Source of the DNA: Scolecobasidium constrictum UM 578 | Taxonomy: Eukaryota; Ascomycota; Dothideomycetes; Venturiales; Sympoventuriaceae | Assembly (NCBI GenBank): GCA_000611715.1 | Contig: AZYM01000046.1 | Coordinates: forward strand, 372,001-436,000 | DNA: 64,000 nucleotides | Reading direction: 5' to 3' | Shown: one piece after another, positions 46,339 to 56,141 of the stretch | Layout: each line of letters opens with the position of its first letter | Numbering within the stretch: position 1 is the stretch's first letter | Translations under genes and position numbers: made by a program | Notes under the pieces: model-generated | The model's input: only the letters and a program-made list of their open reading frames with translations | Databases searched by the model: none | What the model was told of the DNA's origin: nothing

Positions 46339-48319
46339 TCAATCATCCAACGTCACAACCTCCAACTCCCTCACCACCGCATCCAAAGCACTCTTCCCTG
46401 CCACACCACTCCCCTCCCTCTTCTCCTTGCCCTCCCTCCACAACCTACCCAAAATCTCCATAACCTCCCCATGCTTCATCCCCGGATTCTCCCTCTTAAC
46501 CCTCTGACAATGCTCCTTCACGAACTTCTGGTACTCCGTCGGCTGACCCGCGTTCTCACGCACGGGCGGCTGCGTCTGGCGCAGTCTCCCCTTGCACGCG
46601 CCACAAGCCTGCTTGGTCGGATCGATGGACTTGGAGTGCCGCTTGAATTCGAGGCCGCACTCGGTGCATTCCCAGATGTATTTGTAGTCGATGTCGTAGG
46701 AGTGTTTCGTAGTTACTTCGATGCCGCGGGCGCCGAAGGTGCGGGAGACTTGCTTGGCCCTAGTCACGCGTGATTAGCAAATCCTATCTTTGTGATCCTC
46801 AGAAGATGGGTAGGCCTTACCATTCTTTGAATTGGCGACCGTGCGGATTGTCCCTCACGCCACTGATCATGAAGTTGCAGAGATGGCAGAACTCATGCGC
46901 AACCACATTGATCAACTTAATCTCATCATCGATGACCTTCTCCGCCAACTCCACGTTAGCAGTATGCTTGAACCACGTGCGCGTGCTCCCATCAGGCTGC
47001 AAGTCCCGGATCTTTTCCCTCTTCCAATTCGCCCTCCCAGCTGTCGTATTCAGCTTCTTGTTCCAGATAATCTGGATCCCACCCGTGGCAGCGGCCATCT
47101 CAGAGATCTTCCCCTCGGCAATCGTCTGGTCCAGCTCGTGCAAAAAGTCCTGCGCCATCTTCTTCTTGCGCACATCCCACGCCTTCTTCATCTCCCGCGC
47201 TTCCTTTGACTTGACAGGACTTGCGTTCTTAGCCGGACTGCGCGACTTGCGCGGTGAAGTGCTTGGTGATGGTGGACCGCCATTCTCAGCACCTTCATCG
47301 TCGCTGTTGGGAGTTGCGAAGCGAGTTTTGCGCGGGCTGCCGACCATCTTTCGAGGCGAATACTGCTCGTTCCAGTCGTTGACTGCGTCCTGGGACCAGA
47401 AGGCGTCAAGACTTTCGCGGACGGCGGCACGTGGTATGTTCGTGAAGCGCGCCTTGGTGGGCGAGTTGAGTCTCTTCGACGGACTTGGTGGTACTTCCGG
47501 TTCTCGAGGTGGAGTTGAGGTTTGCTTCTTCTTGGAGGGCGAGACGCGTTTTGGCGGAGTATAGTGCAGTATTGCTGCGTTGTCTAAGGCAGATGAGGAA
47601 CTGGTCGGCCGAGGTGGAGAGGTTATGGGAGGAGCAATACGCGGTCCAAGGAATGGGTTGGCTGGCTCGGTGACTTTTGTTGGTGACAGTTGCAGTTTTG
47701 GATCTTCCAGGTCAATCTTCGATCGTGGCCGTGACTTGAGCAGTCTCTTGAATGGTGATTCGCGGTCCTTCTTAAATCCTAGCCATGATTCGTCATCTGA
47801 GCCGCTATCTTCCGAGACGTGATATGAGTCTTCTTCCGATGAAGAAATTGATGGTCCTTCATCCTCTACCACGGGCGCAACCTCCTCCAGTCCTTGAGTC
47901 TCTTCGATCTCTTCGATCTCTTCGTTCTCTTCGCTAGGACGTATATCATCGACCTCGATCGCGGGCTTGACCTCCTTCACATCTTCGTCTTCGAAGATCT
48001 TAATTTGCTTTACGGTCTTCCCCTTCCGTGGGCTAGATCTGCCTTCTTTCCGTCTCGTCTCCACCTTCGTAGGCTCGAATGCTTTGCTCGCATCGAATGG
48101 TCCAAATAATGATTGCATCGGGTCAATCTTCTTCAGTGATCTTTGCTTACTCTTCGTCGGCAGTATTTCGTCTTTCGCGGAAGCTGTCTGCGGCTTTGGT
48201 CGAGTTGGCGATTTCTTCCTTCCATCTGATCGTGTGCTCTTCGTTCTCGTTGATTTTGCCCCCAGAATCTCATCCAATTCAGGTAATTCGTCATCGCTTT
48301 CGATATGTATGCGTGCCAT
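46339..48319 (-). CDS. GCNA-like SprT metalloprotease with zinc ribbon and HMG-like tail
   Basis: Two exons (46821-48319, 46339-46759; intron 46760-46820, 61 bp, phase 2) encode 639 residues. The first about 380 residues are acidic, Ser/Pro/Lys-rich and likely disordered. The SprT-like domain (about 400-560) has the zinc protease motif HEFCH (about 475-479), followed by GVRDNPHGRQFKEW. The zinc ribbon has CTEC and CGAC pairs. The last about 60 residues (EYQKFVKEHCQRVKRENPGMKHGEVMEILGRLWRE) look like an HMG box. This order, a disordered N-terminus with SprT, zinc ribbon and HMG box, is that of GCNA (ACRC) proteins, which act on DNA-protein crosslinks. Activity here is inferred. The ATG at 48319 (MARIHIESDDELPELDEIL) fits the family start. 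It is divergent from the NDUFA11-like gene, 311 bp away. Confidence 0.88.
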
Positions 48320-48630
48320 GACCGCAATAGTCCTTAGAAAAATGATTTGTACCTCACTGTCGTCACCCACTGATGAACCGAATATGCCGCCCTTTCTATT
48401 GACAAACAACATCACCAGGGACGACGAACATTCACGGACTAGCCCCACACGTGACGCCAAGCCCGCACCCCTGCTCGGAGCCCCAAGTCCACCAAGCGTC
48501 AGGACCTCACAAAGCTCGATCATTGCTAAGCGACTGCCGTGCATCTGGGAGCAACCACCACCGAGACCGACCTCTCACCATAGCCAATTGATCTTGACAG
48601 GCCCTCGGACGGGTCAATCAGTCGAGCAGG
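48320..48630. promoter_or_regulatory. Shared upstream region of the SprT protease and complex I subunit genes
   Basis: 311 bp between divergent starts. The frame upstream of 48319 is open for 75 codons on the minus strand, but homologues would begin at MARIHIES, so it is treated as leader. Confidence 0.55.
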
Positions 48631-49395
48631 ATGGCATCCCGCGGTGCCGGCGCTTTCGAGAGCCGTGTCCGCGAGTTTGAGCCCAGGGACACGCTTGCCC
48701 AGACCTTTACCTATGCTTCTACTACGGGTGTCTTTGGCGCTCTGTTCGCCGGTACGTGCTCTATGGGAGGAATTGAGGAGTAGGCGAGGAGAGTGCTAAT
48801 GTGGGTTGGGCATAGGTATCCAGAACACCATGACACGGCGGAACCCGAGCTTCATGGGCTTCTTCACCCGCTTCGGCGGCACCACAATCACATTCGCTGC
48901 GACGGGAGGCACATACGCATTCGTCAAGAACTTCTCCGCCAATCTGCGCGAGACGGACGATAGCTGGAATGCGGCATATGGCGGTTTCCTGGCTGGTTCG
49001 ATACAAGGTCTACGACGTATGTTCTCGCCTCTCTGAACTGCCGAAGATCGCGCACCATATGAAGAACGATGCATTGTGCTAACACTCTGAATGATACAGG
49101 CCTCTCCTTCCCCGCCTTCTTCGGCTACGGCACCGCCCTCGCTGCCCTCACATTCGCCTTCGACTACTCAGGCAGCAAGTTCGGCAGCACATCCCGCGAC
49201 ATGAGCGTCGACGAGGTCGAGCGCAAGGAGTTCCTGCGCAAGAACAGGCGGCGCCCGATTGAGGAGACGATCTACGAGATGGGCGAGGGACGGGGCATTG
49301 AGGCGCCCGGGTACGAGGCGCGGAGACGGGAGAGGTTGAAGGAGACGTATGGCATTGATCTTGATGCGGCGGGTGTGCCGAGCTCGAGGCATTGA
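48631..49395 (+). CDS. Complex I subunit, NDUFA11 / NUO-21.3 type (TIM17-fold)
   Basis: Three exons (48631-48751, 48816-49016, 49100-49395; introns of 64 and 83 bp) encode 205 residues. Gly-rich membrane segments typical of the Tim17/NDUFA11 fold are visible: TYASTTGVFGALFAGIQNTM (about 30-49), GGTTITFAATGGTYAFV (about 61-77), NAAYGGFLAGSIQGLRR (about 92-108) and PAFFGYGTALAALTFAFDY (about 112-130). The C-terminal tail is charged (KEFLRKNRRRPIEETIYEMGEGRG). The subunit is an accessory part of the membrane arm of NADH:ubiquinone oxidoreductase in the mitochondrial inner membrane and helps bind supercomplexes. Length and features match fungal homologues. It converges on UTP22 with 150 bp between stops. 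Confidence 0.88.
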
Positions 49396-49545
49396 GTTTG
49401 AGTACCGCTGTACGGGAGATGGTGGGATCGTGGTGGACTGCAATATTGTATATATGATACATCGGATCATTGGCTCACGGCTGTACAAACTAGCCACAGC
49501 AGGAGCTAGAAACATGTCAAGAACGTTCTTCATTTGTCATTACAT

Positions 49546-52500
49546 CTACTTCTTGACCACCTCAATGCGCTCAATCATGTCACCTCCCAATCTGGCAATC
49601 TCGGCCAGTACCCCATTTTTGTTCAGCTTGGCTTCATATCCTTCCTGGTTTTTGCTCGCCTTCCCAGGAATAGACGAATATCCCAGACTCAGCTTCCAAG
49701 CTCTACTTTCGCAGGCCGGATTCCACAGTCCGGCTATGACATCTGTACCCCGCGACTCATCGAAAAAGAACAGCGCTGCCTGACCAAACACTCGTTCCAA
49801 GTCTGTAAGGAACAATTTTGCGGGTGCGAAACCTACGGCTCCAGCAGCGAGGGTGAAGTCATCTACTGCACCTTCTCCATCGCCATTGACGTGCTGCAGC
49901 TCCAGATTCTTGTATACCTGTTTCTCGCTCTTCTTTGTACCCGCCCCACCTACGACGTTCCCATCAAGGTGGACCACAAAATCATAATCTTCCAGCCCGC
50001 TCTCGAACAGCGCCTCAATATCGAGATGCACGCCTTTTGAACTTGCAACTTCGATCGCAGCCTTCGCAAGCCCGACAAGCCGTCCCGCTACCACCTTAGC
50101 AGGCCGTCCATTGTCCGTCCATGTATTTCCCTCGCCATCGACATTGCTCCCCGCAAAGACGACGACACGATTCAGCGCTGGATCGATCTTGCGCCATGCT
50201 TCGAAGCGTGTGCGTATCGCGCTCACGTCAGCAGCACGCATCACGGAGCCCAGGTCCGCAATCCAGGGTTGTGTGCGCCAGTCCCAGTGGGAGAGGGAGA
50301 GGAGCGCCCGTAGGAAACCCGCCTGAGGCGATGAAGCCGGCGTCCAAGGATGCGGGTTTGTGAAGGCGCGCGCAGCAATGAGGGAGGTCACGTAAGGCGA
50401 GATGTGGTTGGCCAGTCTATGCGCAGCAATCCACTTAGTCAGAAGACGGACCGTCCCGGAGAAAGCAGGGAAGCGCGTGGCGAGCGTTTGTAGGGCTTGT
50501 GTATGCGCTGGTTCCTTGAGGAATACGCGCTTATGGTGGGCGATAGCCGAAGCGACATCTTGACGCTCGAGGGAGGATAGGGAGAGGGACTTGTCTTTGA
50601 GTTGGCGCTCAAGTAGGGTGAGCTCGCGGTCGTGGTGTATGCGGATGCGGAAGTCGGTGCCATAGGTGCTGGTCGAGGGATCGCCTGTGTAGTGAACGTC
50701 GAGGAAGGATTGATTCAGTAATGGTGCGTCGCCGTTTTCTAGTCCGACCCGTGCGCGTATATTCTTGCTGCTGCTTTCAAGTAGGTCGGCTATCTTGAGG
50801 AAAAACGCCATTTTTGTGCGTTGGATGGCGTCGAGATCGTCGGGCCAACGAGCAGATCCTTCGAATTGCAAGATCAATTCTGCAGGACGAGTCATGAGTT
50901 TGTGAGGTGTATGTGGGATGTCGACAGAGGAATAGGAGAGGTATGGATCGCTGGCTAGGAGGTGCCTGATCTGTAGAGGCAGGTCGTCCAGACCACGTAG
51001 ATCCTGCTCGAGTTGCCGAAAAGCGTCCATAATGGATTGGAAGGGCGCAGTGCTCGCTGTCCGTATGCCAGAAGACGGAGTTGGCAATAGTGTCGCATCT
51101 GCGTCTCCATTGTACGTCATTGCTTTGGCAGCTGCATCGCCGATGTGTCTCTCGAGGATAAACGTGACTACACGTCGGAAGACTGTGAATCTCGACTCGT
51201 CCTTTGCAGGCCAGATCACGGTCTCGAGGATACTGCCATCCCTGAATCGTCTCAATTCTGCTTTTGAGCCCCAGAACTTGCGAAACTTCGCCGCAGCCGC
51301 CTTGTCTTCAGCGGCTGGGCCGTGGTCAATGAGACGATGCGCGTTCGCTGGGTCTAGAACGAAGCCGACTTGAAGCACGTCTTTTGCATGTGTGCCTGAC
51401 TTTGAACTCAAGACCCAAGACTGTTTAGCTGGAGGCATCAAGCTCACAAGCTTGACACGATCTCCAAGACCCTCTACCAAGCTCTTGTACGTCCTAACGT
51501 ATCTGTCCTTGAGCGCGGCATCCGTGTGGTGTTCGCTGCTCGTAAGACTTGATACAGGTAGCTCCAAGACAACATCGTATCTCAGAAGCGCTCTGTCGCT
51601 CTTCAAGATGAACGTCTCATCGAAATGGTCGAACGTTGAGTCGCTGAGCATGGCAACAGACGCCTTGGCTTCATGCTGCAAGAGCTTCCATGACCAAGCT
51701 GTCATCTTGTACAGGACATTGTGACTTCTCTCTGCATCCCAGAGGACCGGCAGTCCATCTGACTTGGCAAATTCCGGCTTTGTCCCTGATCCGATAATCT
51801 GCGGCGTCTTCGCAAGATCTCGTGTAGCCAGATACTGCAGCAAGGCTTTGAACAATTGATAACTGCTGTATCCTGTCGCAAAGGCTGGATTGCCATTGGG
51901 TCCACCGCCACGAAGGAGAAGCGCGATCATGGCTGCCCACTCGAAGTTGCCAAAACCACCAGAGGATATCTTGGAGGATAAGCCTCGTTGCCGTAACCAA
52001 ATACGACCGAGCAGGCAGGCATCTCTGTACGCTTCGCTCTGTTTCGTGGCTTGGTGTTGAAGCGTTAGGTAGGAGGTGACAAGCCCATCCGCTCGAAGCG
52101 AGGCATTGTACAAAGATGTAGGTGGCAGCTCCTCTTGCGTGTTGGTGTTGCCCTTCAGTCGTACGCAATTCTTCGATGGGAGCAGTTTGTCCTTGCTGAA
52201 AAGGCCTTCAGCCACTGCCGGTATTACCACAACTTTCAGAATCTTTGACGGCAAGCCAAGCTTCGGTTGAGCATCGCGACTGATTTCGACGACCAGTACT
52301 GGCGATAGCTGATTCCCTTGCAACTTGTCAAAGCTCAGCTTATATTTCTCCTTCTCCTTCGACTTCAGCCCTGCAGCGAGGCAGGCAAGATAGTATGCTC
52401 TCTTATAGAAGTACCGATGATTGAGGTAGTCCTTGTCCTGGAATATCTCATCCGGCATGGTCACCATAAGATCTACTACAATCTCATCTCCAGTTTTCGT

Positions 52501-53121
52501 GCCCAAGTTGAGCGGGAAACTGCCAACAGCATTGATATATGCTGGCTTCGCATATTGCAGCTTGTAATTGGCATCCTTAGGTGGCCGCGGGTCAGGAAAC
52601 GGCACAATGACATTGTCCTTCTTTCTCAATTCTGCCTCGGCTTCTGTTACTGAGGCTGCTGGTTTCGCTGGAATCGCCTCGATGATCTCTTTCAACGTGC
52701 GCAGCGCTTGTCCTATGCCTAGATCCTTCGGTGTGTATTTCGGTCGCACACTCTGAAGCAAGTCATCTACCTGCAGCTTGAACACATTGGACTTGTAAAT
52801 TTCTCCTGTGAAGGCTGCGGCGGTGCCATTCGCGCTTCCATTCGTTTTGCGATCGTTGTGAGGTCTCGTCGTTGCTGGCTTCGTCCGATTTGGCGGCGCA
52901 GAGTCGTCTTCAGATTCGCTGTCTTCATCATTCTCTTCTCCCACATCCTCCTCCAATTGTTCATCAACGTCCTCGTCCTCTTCGTCATCGCTCGCGCCTT
53001 CCTCAGCACCAAATCCGACATCTAGCGTGACATCTGCACCGAAAGACATTGATGAGCCATCATCCTCCTCCTCGTCGCTGGGACTAAGCTTCCGCCTCTT
53101 CGCGGCCGGTTCGCGCTCCAT
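49546..53121 (-). CDS. UTP22: U3 snoRNP protein UTP22 (NRAP family)
   Basis: One uninterrupted exon of 1191 residues. The N-terminus is acidic and probably disordered (about 1-95: SDEEEDD, DDEEDEDVDEQLEED). The Nrap domains follow from about residue 200, with landmarks GSFPLNLGTKTGDEIVVDLMVTMP, NHRYFYKRAYYLACLAAGL, FEWAAMIALLLRGG, RFRDGSILETVIWPAKDES, FEGSARWPDDLDAIQRTKMAFFLKIADLL and, near the end, FFFDESRGTDVIAGLWNP. UTP22 belongs to the small-subunit processome with Rrp7 and casein kinase 2 and is needed for 18S rRNA maturation in the nucleolus. The protein is built of nucleotidyltransferase-like folds without activity. The start is a plain ATG at 53121. No intron in 3.6 kb is notable for this region. 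Confidence 0.94.
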   Translation of the reverse strand: MEREPAAKRRKLSPSDEEEDDGSSMSFGADVTLDVGFGAEEGASDDEEDEDVDEQLEEDVGEENDEDSESEDDSAPPNRTKPATTRPHNDRKTNGSANGTAAAFTGEIYKSNVFKLQVDDLLQSVRPKYTPKDLGIGQALRTLKEIIEAIPAKPAASVTEAEAELRKKDNVIVPFPDPRPPKDANYKLQYAKPAYINAVGSFPLNLGTKTGDEIVVDLMVTMPDEIFQDKDYLNHRYFYKRAYYLACLAAGLKSKEKEKYKLSFDKLQGNQLSPVLVVEISRDAQPKLGLPSKILKVVVIPAVAEGLFSKDKLLPSKNCVRLKGNTNTQEELPPTSLYNASLRADGLVTSYLTLQHQATKQSEAYRDACLLGRIWLRQRGLSSKISSGGFGNFEWAAMIALLLRGGGPNGNPAFATGYSSYQLFKALLQYLATRDLAKTPQIIGSGTKPEFAKSDGLPVLWDAERSHNVLYKMTAWSWKLLQHEAKASVAMLSDSTFDHFDETFILKSDRALLRYDVVLELPVSSLTSSEHHTDAALKDRYVRTYKSLVEGLGDRVKLVSLMPPAKQSWVLSSKSGTHAKDVLQVGFVLDPANAHRLIDHGPAAEDKAAAAKFRKFWGSKAELRRFRDGSILETVIWPAKDESRFTVFRRVVTFILERHIGDAAAKAMTYNGDADATLLPTPSSGIRTASTAPFQSIMDAFRQLEQDLRGLDDLPLQIRHLLASDPYLSYSSVDIPHTPHKLMTRPAELILQFEGSARWPDDLDAIQRTKMAFFLKIADLLESSSKNIRARVGLENGDAPLLNQSFLDVHYTGDPSTSTYGTDFRIRIHHDRELTLLERQLKDKSLSLSSLERQDVASAIAHHKRVFLKEPAHTQALQTLATRFPAFSGTVRLLTKWIAAHRLANHISPYVTSLIAARAFTNPHPWTPASSPQAGFLRALLSLSHWDWRTQPWIADLGSVMRAADVSAIRTRFEAWRKIDPALNRVVVFAGSNVDGEGNTWTDNGRPAKVVAGRLVGLAKAAIEVASSKGVHLDIEALFESGLEDYDFVVHLDGNVVGGAGTKKSEKQVYKNLELQHVNGDGEGAVDDFTLAAGAVGFAPAKLFLTDLERVFGQAALFFFDESRGTDVIAGLWNPACESRAWKLSLGYSSIPGKASKNQEGYEAKLNKNGVLAEIARLGGDMIERIEVVKK

Positions 53122-53480
53122 TGTGAGACTAATTATCGCATTTTCTCAGCGACCTGCGCATACATGAAAACCATCAGTTAATTTTTAAGTGGGTCTTCAG
53201 ATCCTTGTCGCGGCACATCCTGGCCCTCGCATCACCTCCGAAAACCCCATTATTTGTACTCAGCGATATCGGCGACTTCTGCGGCTGTCGATTTCGAGTC
53301 AATTAGTCGAAGTGGAGACGGCGGGATCTTACACTTGCGGCAGTTGTGATTCACGTAGATAGCAAAGGGCGTAAGACTGGACATTCGTTTCCGACTCAAT
53401 TTGAACGCAAAGTCGTCGAATCGTGTACATAAAGAGCTTGGGATTTCCTTGCGCGATCTGAAAATTTGGAGAGCAATCCG
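53122..53480. promoter_or_regulatory. Shared upstream region of UTP22 and cystathionine gamma-synthase
   Basis: 359 bp between divergent start codons. It must hold both promoters and leaders. A 99-codon minus-strand ORF (53250-53549) crosses into the cystathionine gamma-synthase gene and has no domain features. Confidence 0.5.
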
Positions 53481-56141
53481 ATGGCGACAATGACGGCCAC
53501 TCACGCGAACAATGAAGTGGGAGAGTCGATCCCCGCTTTGACGGCGCATGTATGTGCAGTGGAACTCATACTTGGGATTGCATAAGACAAAGCTGACCTT
53601 TGACAGGCCGTCAGTGTCTCCCTCCCGACATGGCGCTCCAATGTCGGTTACGAAGAAGGCGAAGAATGGGTTGTGAGCAAGATGAAGACTGGCTACCCCA
53701 GGTGAGCCCCTCGATTTGTCTATTGCATGCTCACATACTCATGACCATCACCCAGATTCTTCATCAACAAGACAATCGAAGCACTCGCCGATGCTATTCT
53801 GGCTCAGCAAGGGCAGCCCGGCGAGCGCGCCATGCTCTTCCCCTCCCCCGCCACCGCGGCCCGATGCGCAACATTCGTCCGTACATACGCACCGGAAGTG
53901 GAAAGCCGCAAGATACGCGTGCTTGACTTTGAACTGAAGGAGTCATCTGCAGCAGAATTCAAGTACGCTTCGCCACGGGTGTCTGCTGTCTTGTTTCCAG
54001 GCGATGTCTGGTCCGTTGCAAAGCAATATTGGCAACACGCAGGCGATGGTGTATCAAGTCGAAGAGCAGAGTACTGTCATGAGTTACTGAAAGCGGGCAT
54101 ACTGGTCCTCAAGAAGAAAGAAGACGATACTGCAATCTTTTGCAAGGGACCAAAGAGATATCGCAAGAATGCAAGCGTAGATCTTACAGCATCCACTAAT
54201 GGCAACAATGCTGCAGAGGGCGCGGATGCATTCATCGAAGAGCGCTTCGGCCGTAACTTAGAGCTGCAATTCGCAGAGACAGCAAAGGCTGCAATCAGAC
54301 GCCGTATCGCTGGGTCTCTAACGGCTGATGTACCACTCGAGAATGCCATGGAGCAGAAGCAGGACGAAACAAGGAAGAGAGACGTGGCAGACTTCTCAGA
54401 GGATGACATCTACCTCTACCCTTGCGGCATGAACGCCATTTTCAATGCGCACCGGACGATTCTGGCGGCGAGAGGGGACATGAAGAGCGTCATGTACGGC
54501 TTCCCCTACGTAGACACACTGAAGATCCTGCAGAAGTTCGGACCAGGCTGTGTCTTCTATGGTCGAGGCGACGCGGCGGATCTCGACGACTTGGAAGCAC
54601 GCCTTCAGGGAGGCGAGAAGCTGCTTTCCCTATTCTGCGAGTTTCCAGGGAACCCTCTCCTCACGTCTCCTGATCTAGCACGGATACGTGCTCTCGCCGA
54701 CAATTACGACTTCGTTGTGGTGGTAGACGAGACAATCGGCAACTTCCTCAACGTCAACGTCCTCCAATTCGCAGACGTAGTCGTCAGCAGCCTGACCAAA
54801 GTCTTCAGCGGCGACAGCAACGTCATGGGTGGAGGTGCGATCCTCAACCCCAGGGGCAAGTTCTACGCACAGCTCAAGGAGACGTGGGAGATGGAGCATG
54901 AGGATAATTACTGGGCGGAGGATGCCATCTTCATGGAGCGCAATAGTCGCGATTTCGTCTCGAGGATTGATCGGATCAATGCGAATGCGGAAGCGGTTTG
55001 TGAGGTTCTGAGGAAGAATGGGAGAGGTATGTCGTTCAATCTTCCTTTTCTCCTTGGTTGTGCTTCCACGCGAGATGCCACGAGGCGCCACGCGAGATGT
55101 GCAGGCTTTCGCTTCGTCATCGTCTAAATCTCTGGGGATGCGCCTGGATCCGAAGGGCTTGTATGGATCTCGAGGGCATACGTGGATCTCAAGAGCATGT
55201 CTCGGTACCAAGATGCTTGGATCTCCAGGGCTATCTGGTCTCAAAAATCATGTTCAGATTTGCAGGGCATATCAGAATTCCAAGCATCCTCAGACCTCAG
55301 TCGGCATTGTTGGACACCACAAAACATGCGTGGTCACTGGAAGGCACTGGTGTTACCAAGATTTACTTCGATCTAAGAAGGCATCTCCAGGCCCTGGGAG
55401 ACATCTCTGATACCATCAAGGATGTCTAAGTCCCAGACATTCCAAATCCAAAGGCACGTTACAGCACAGAGTGGTCATATGCTAATGTTTGTGGCTTGCA
55501 GTCAAGGAGGTGATGTATCCCAAGTTCAACGCCTGTCGCCCATTCTACGAGAGATGCCGCAACAAGAACGGGGGTTATGGTGGTCTGCTGTCCGCAACTT
55601 TCCACAAGCGAGAAGACGCAGTGACGTTCTTCGATGCGCTTGATACTGCGAAGGGCCCGAGCTTAGGCACGAATTTCACCCTCAGGTGAGTTGTGCATAG
55701 TGTCCTGTGCATGCGTTATTCTTGCTGAATGATAGCACCGTGCATATGCTGTCTGCAAAGAGTTATTGACTGACGATCCAATCTTAGCTCGCCATACGTT
55801 ATTCTTGCGCATTACAACGAACTCGATTGGGTGAGTAGATCGTCCCGTTTGCGCATTACTTGAACCCTTGTCGGCATCGCGTGTTTCATAATTTTATGCT
55901 GGAGGAGGGTCGGCTATCGCTTGCTGCGTGAATGCAGCATGGAAGCATCCTGCAGGTATTTTTGGCAAGGAACCTCGTGGTTGACACTGAAGAACAGGCC
56001 GAATCCCTTGGAGTCGAGCGCGATCTAATCCGTTTCAGCATCGGGCTGGAGGTCACTAGCGAATTGGCGGCAACCTTCGAGCGCGCCTTGGCTGCCGTTG
56101 ATGAGAAAGACTCCACCGTGGGCAAGGGCCATGGTGTGTGA
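53481..56141 (+). CDS. Cystathionine gamma-synthase
   Basis: Six exons (53481-53549, 53607-53701, 53756-55026, 55502-55685, 55788-55830, 55998-56141) give 601 residues. Introns are 57, 54, 475, 102 and 167 bp; the last three are unusually long. The enzyme joins O-acyl-homoserine and cysteine to cystathionine with pyridoxal phosphate, in methionine and cysteine metabolism. Landmarks are the N-terminal SIPALTAHAVSVSLPTWRSNVGYEEGE, YLYPCGMNAIFNAH, VYGFPYVDT-like MYGFPYVDT, DETIGNFLN and the Lys-bearing SSLTKVFSGDSNVMGGG (Lys about 403). The C-terminal half continues GGYGGLLSATFHKREDAV, TNFTLSSPYVILAHYNELDW and AESLGVERDLIRFSIGLE. Two earlier in-frame acceptors exist for the last exon (see findings). 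Fungal homologues (Neurospora met-7) have this same length and N-terminal extension. Confidence 0.9.
55127..55455. repeat. Degenerate intronic minisatellite, 19-20 bp period
   Basis: About 17 diverged units of roughly 17-20 bp fill most of the 475-bp fourth-exon-flanking intron of cystathionine gamma-synthase. A working consensus is TGGATCTCMAGGGCATRTC. Well-aligned copies begin at about 55143 (CTGGATCC), 55163 (TGGATCTCGAGGGC), 55182 (TGGATCTCAAGAGC) and 55217 (TGGATCTCCAGGGC). Later copies drift but keep the ...CA.GG.CAT.. rhythm to about 55455. The units were aligned by eye. Confidence 0.7.
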
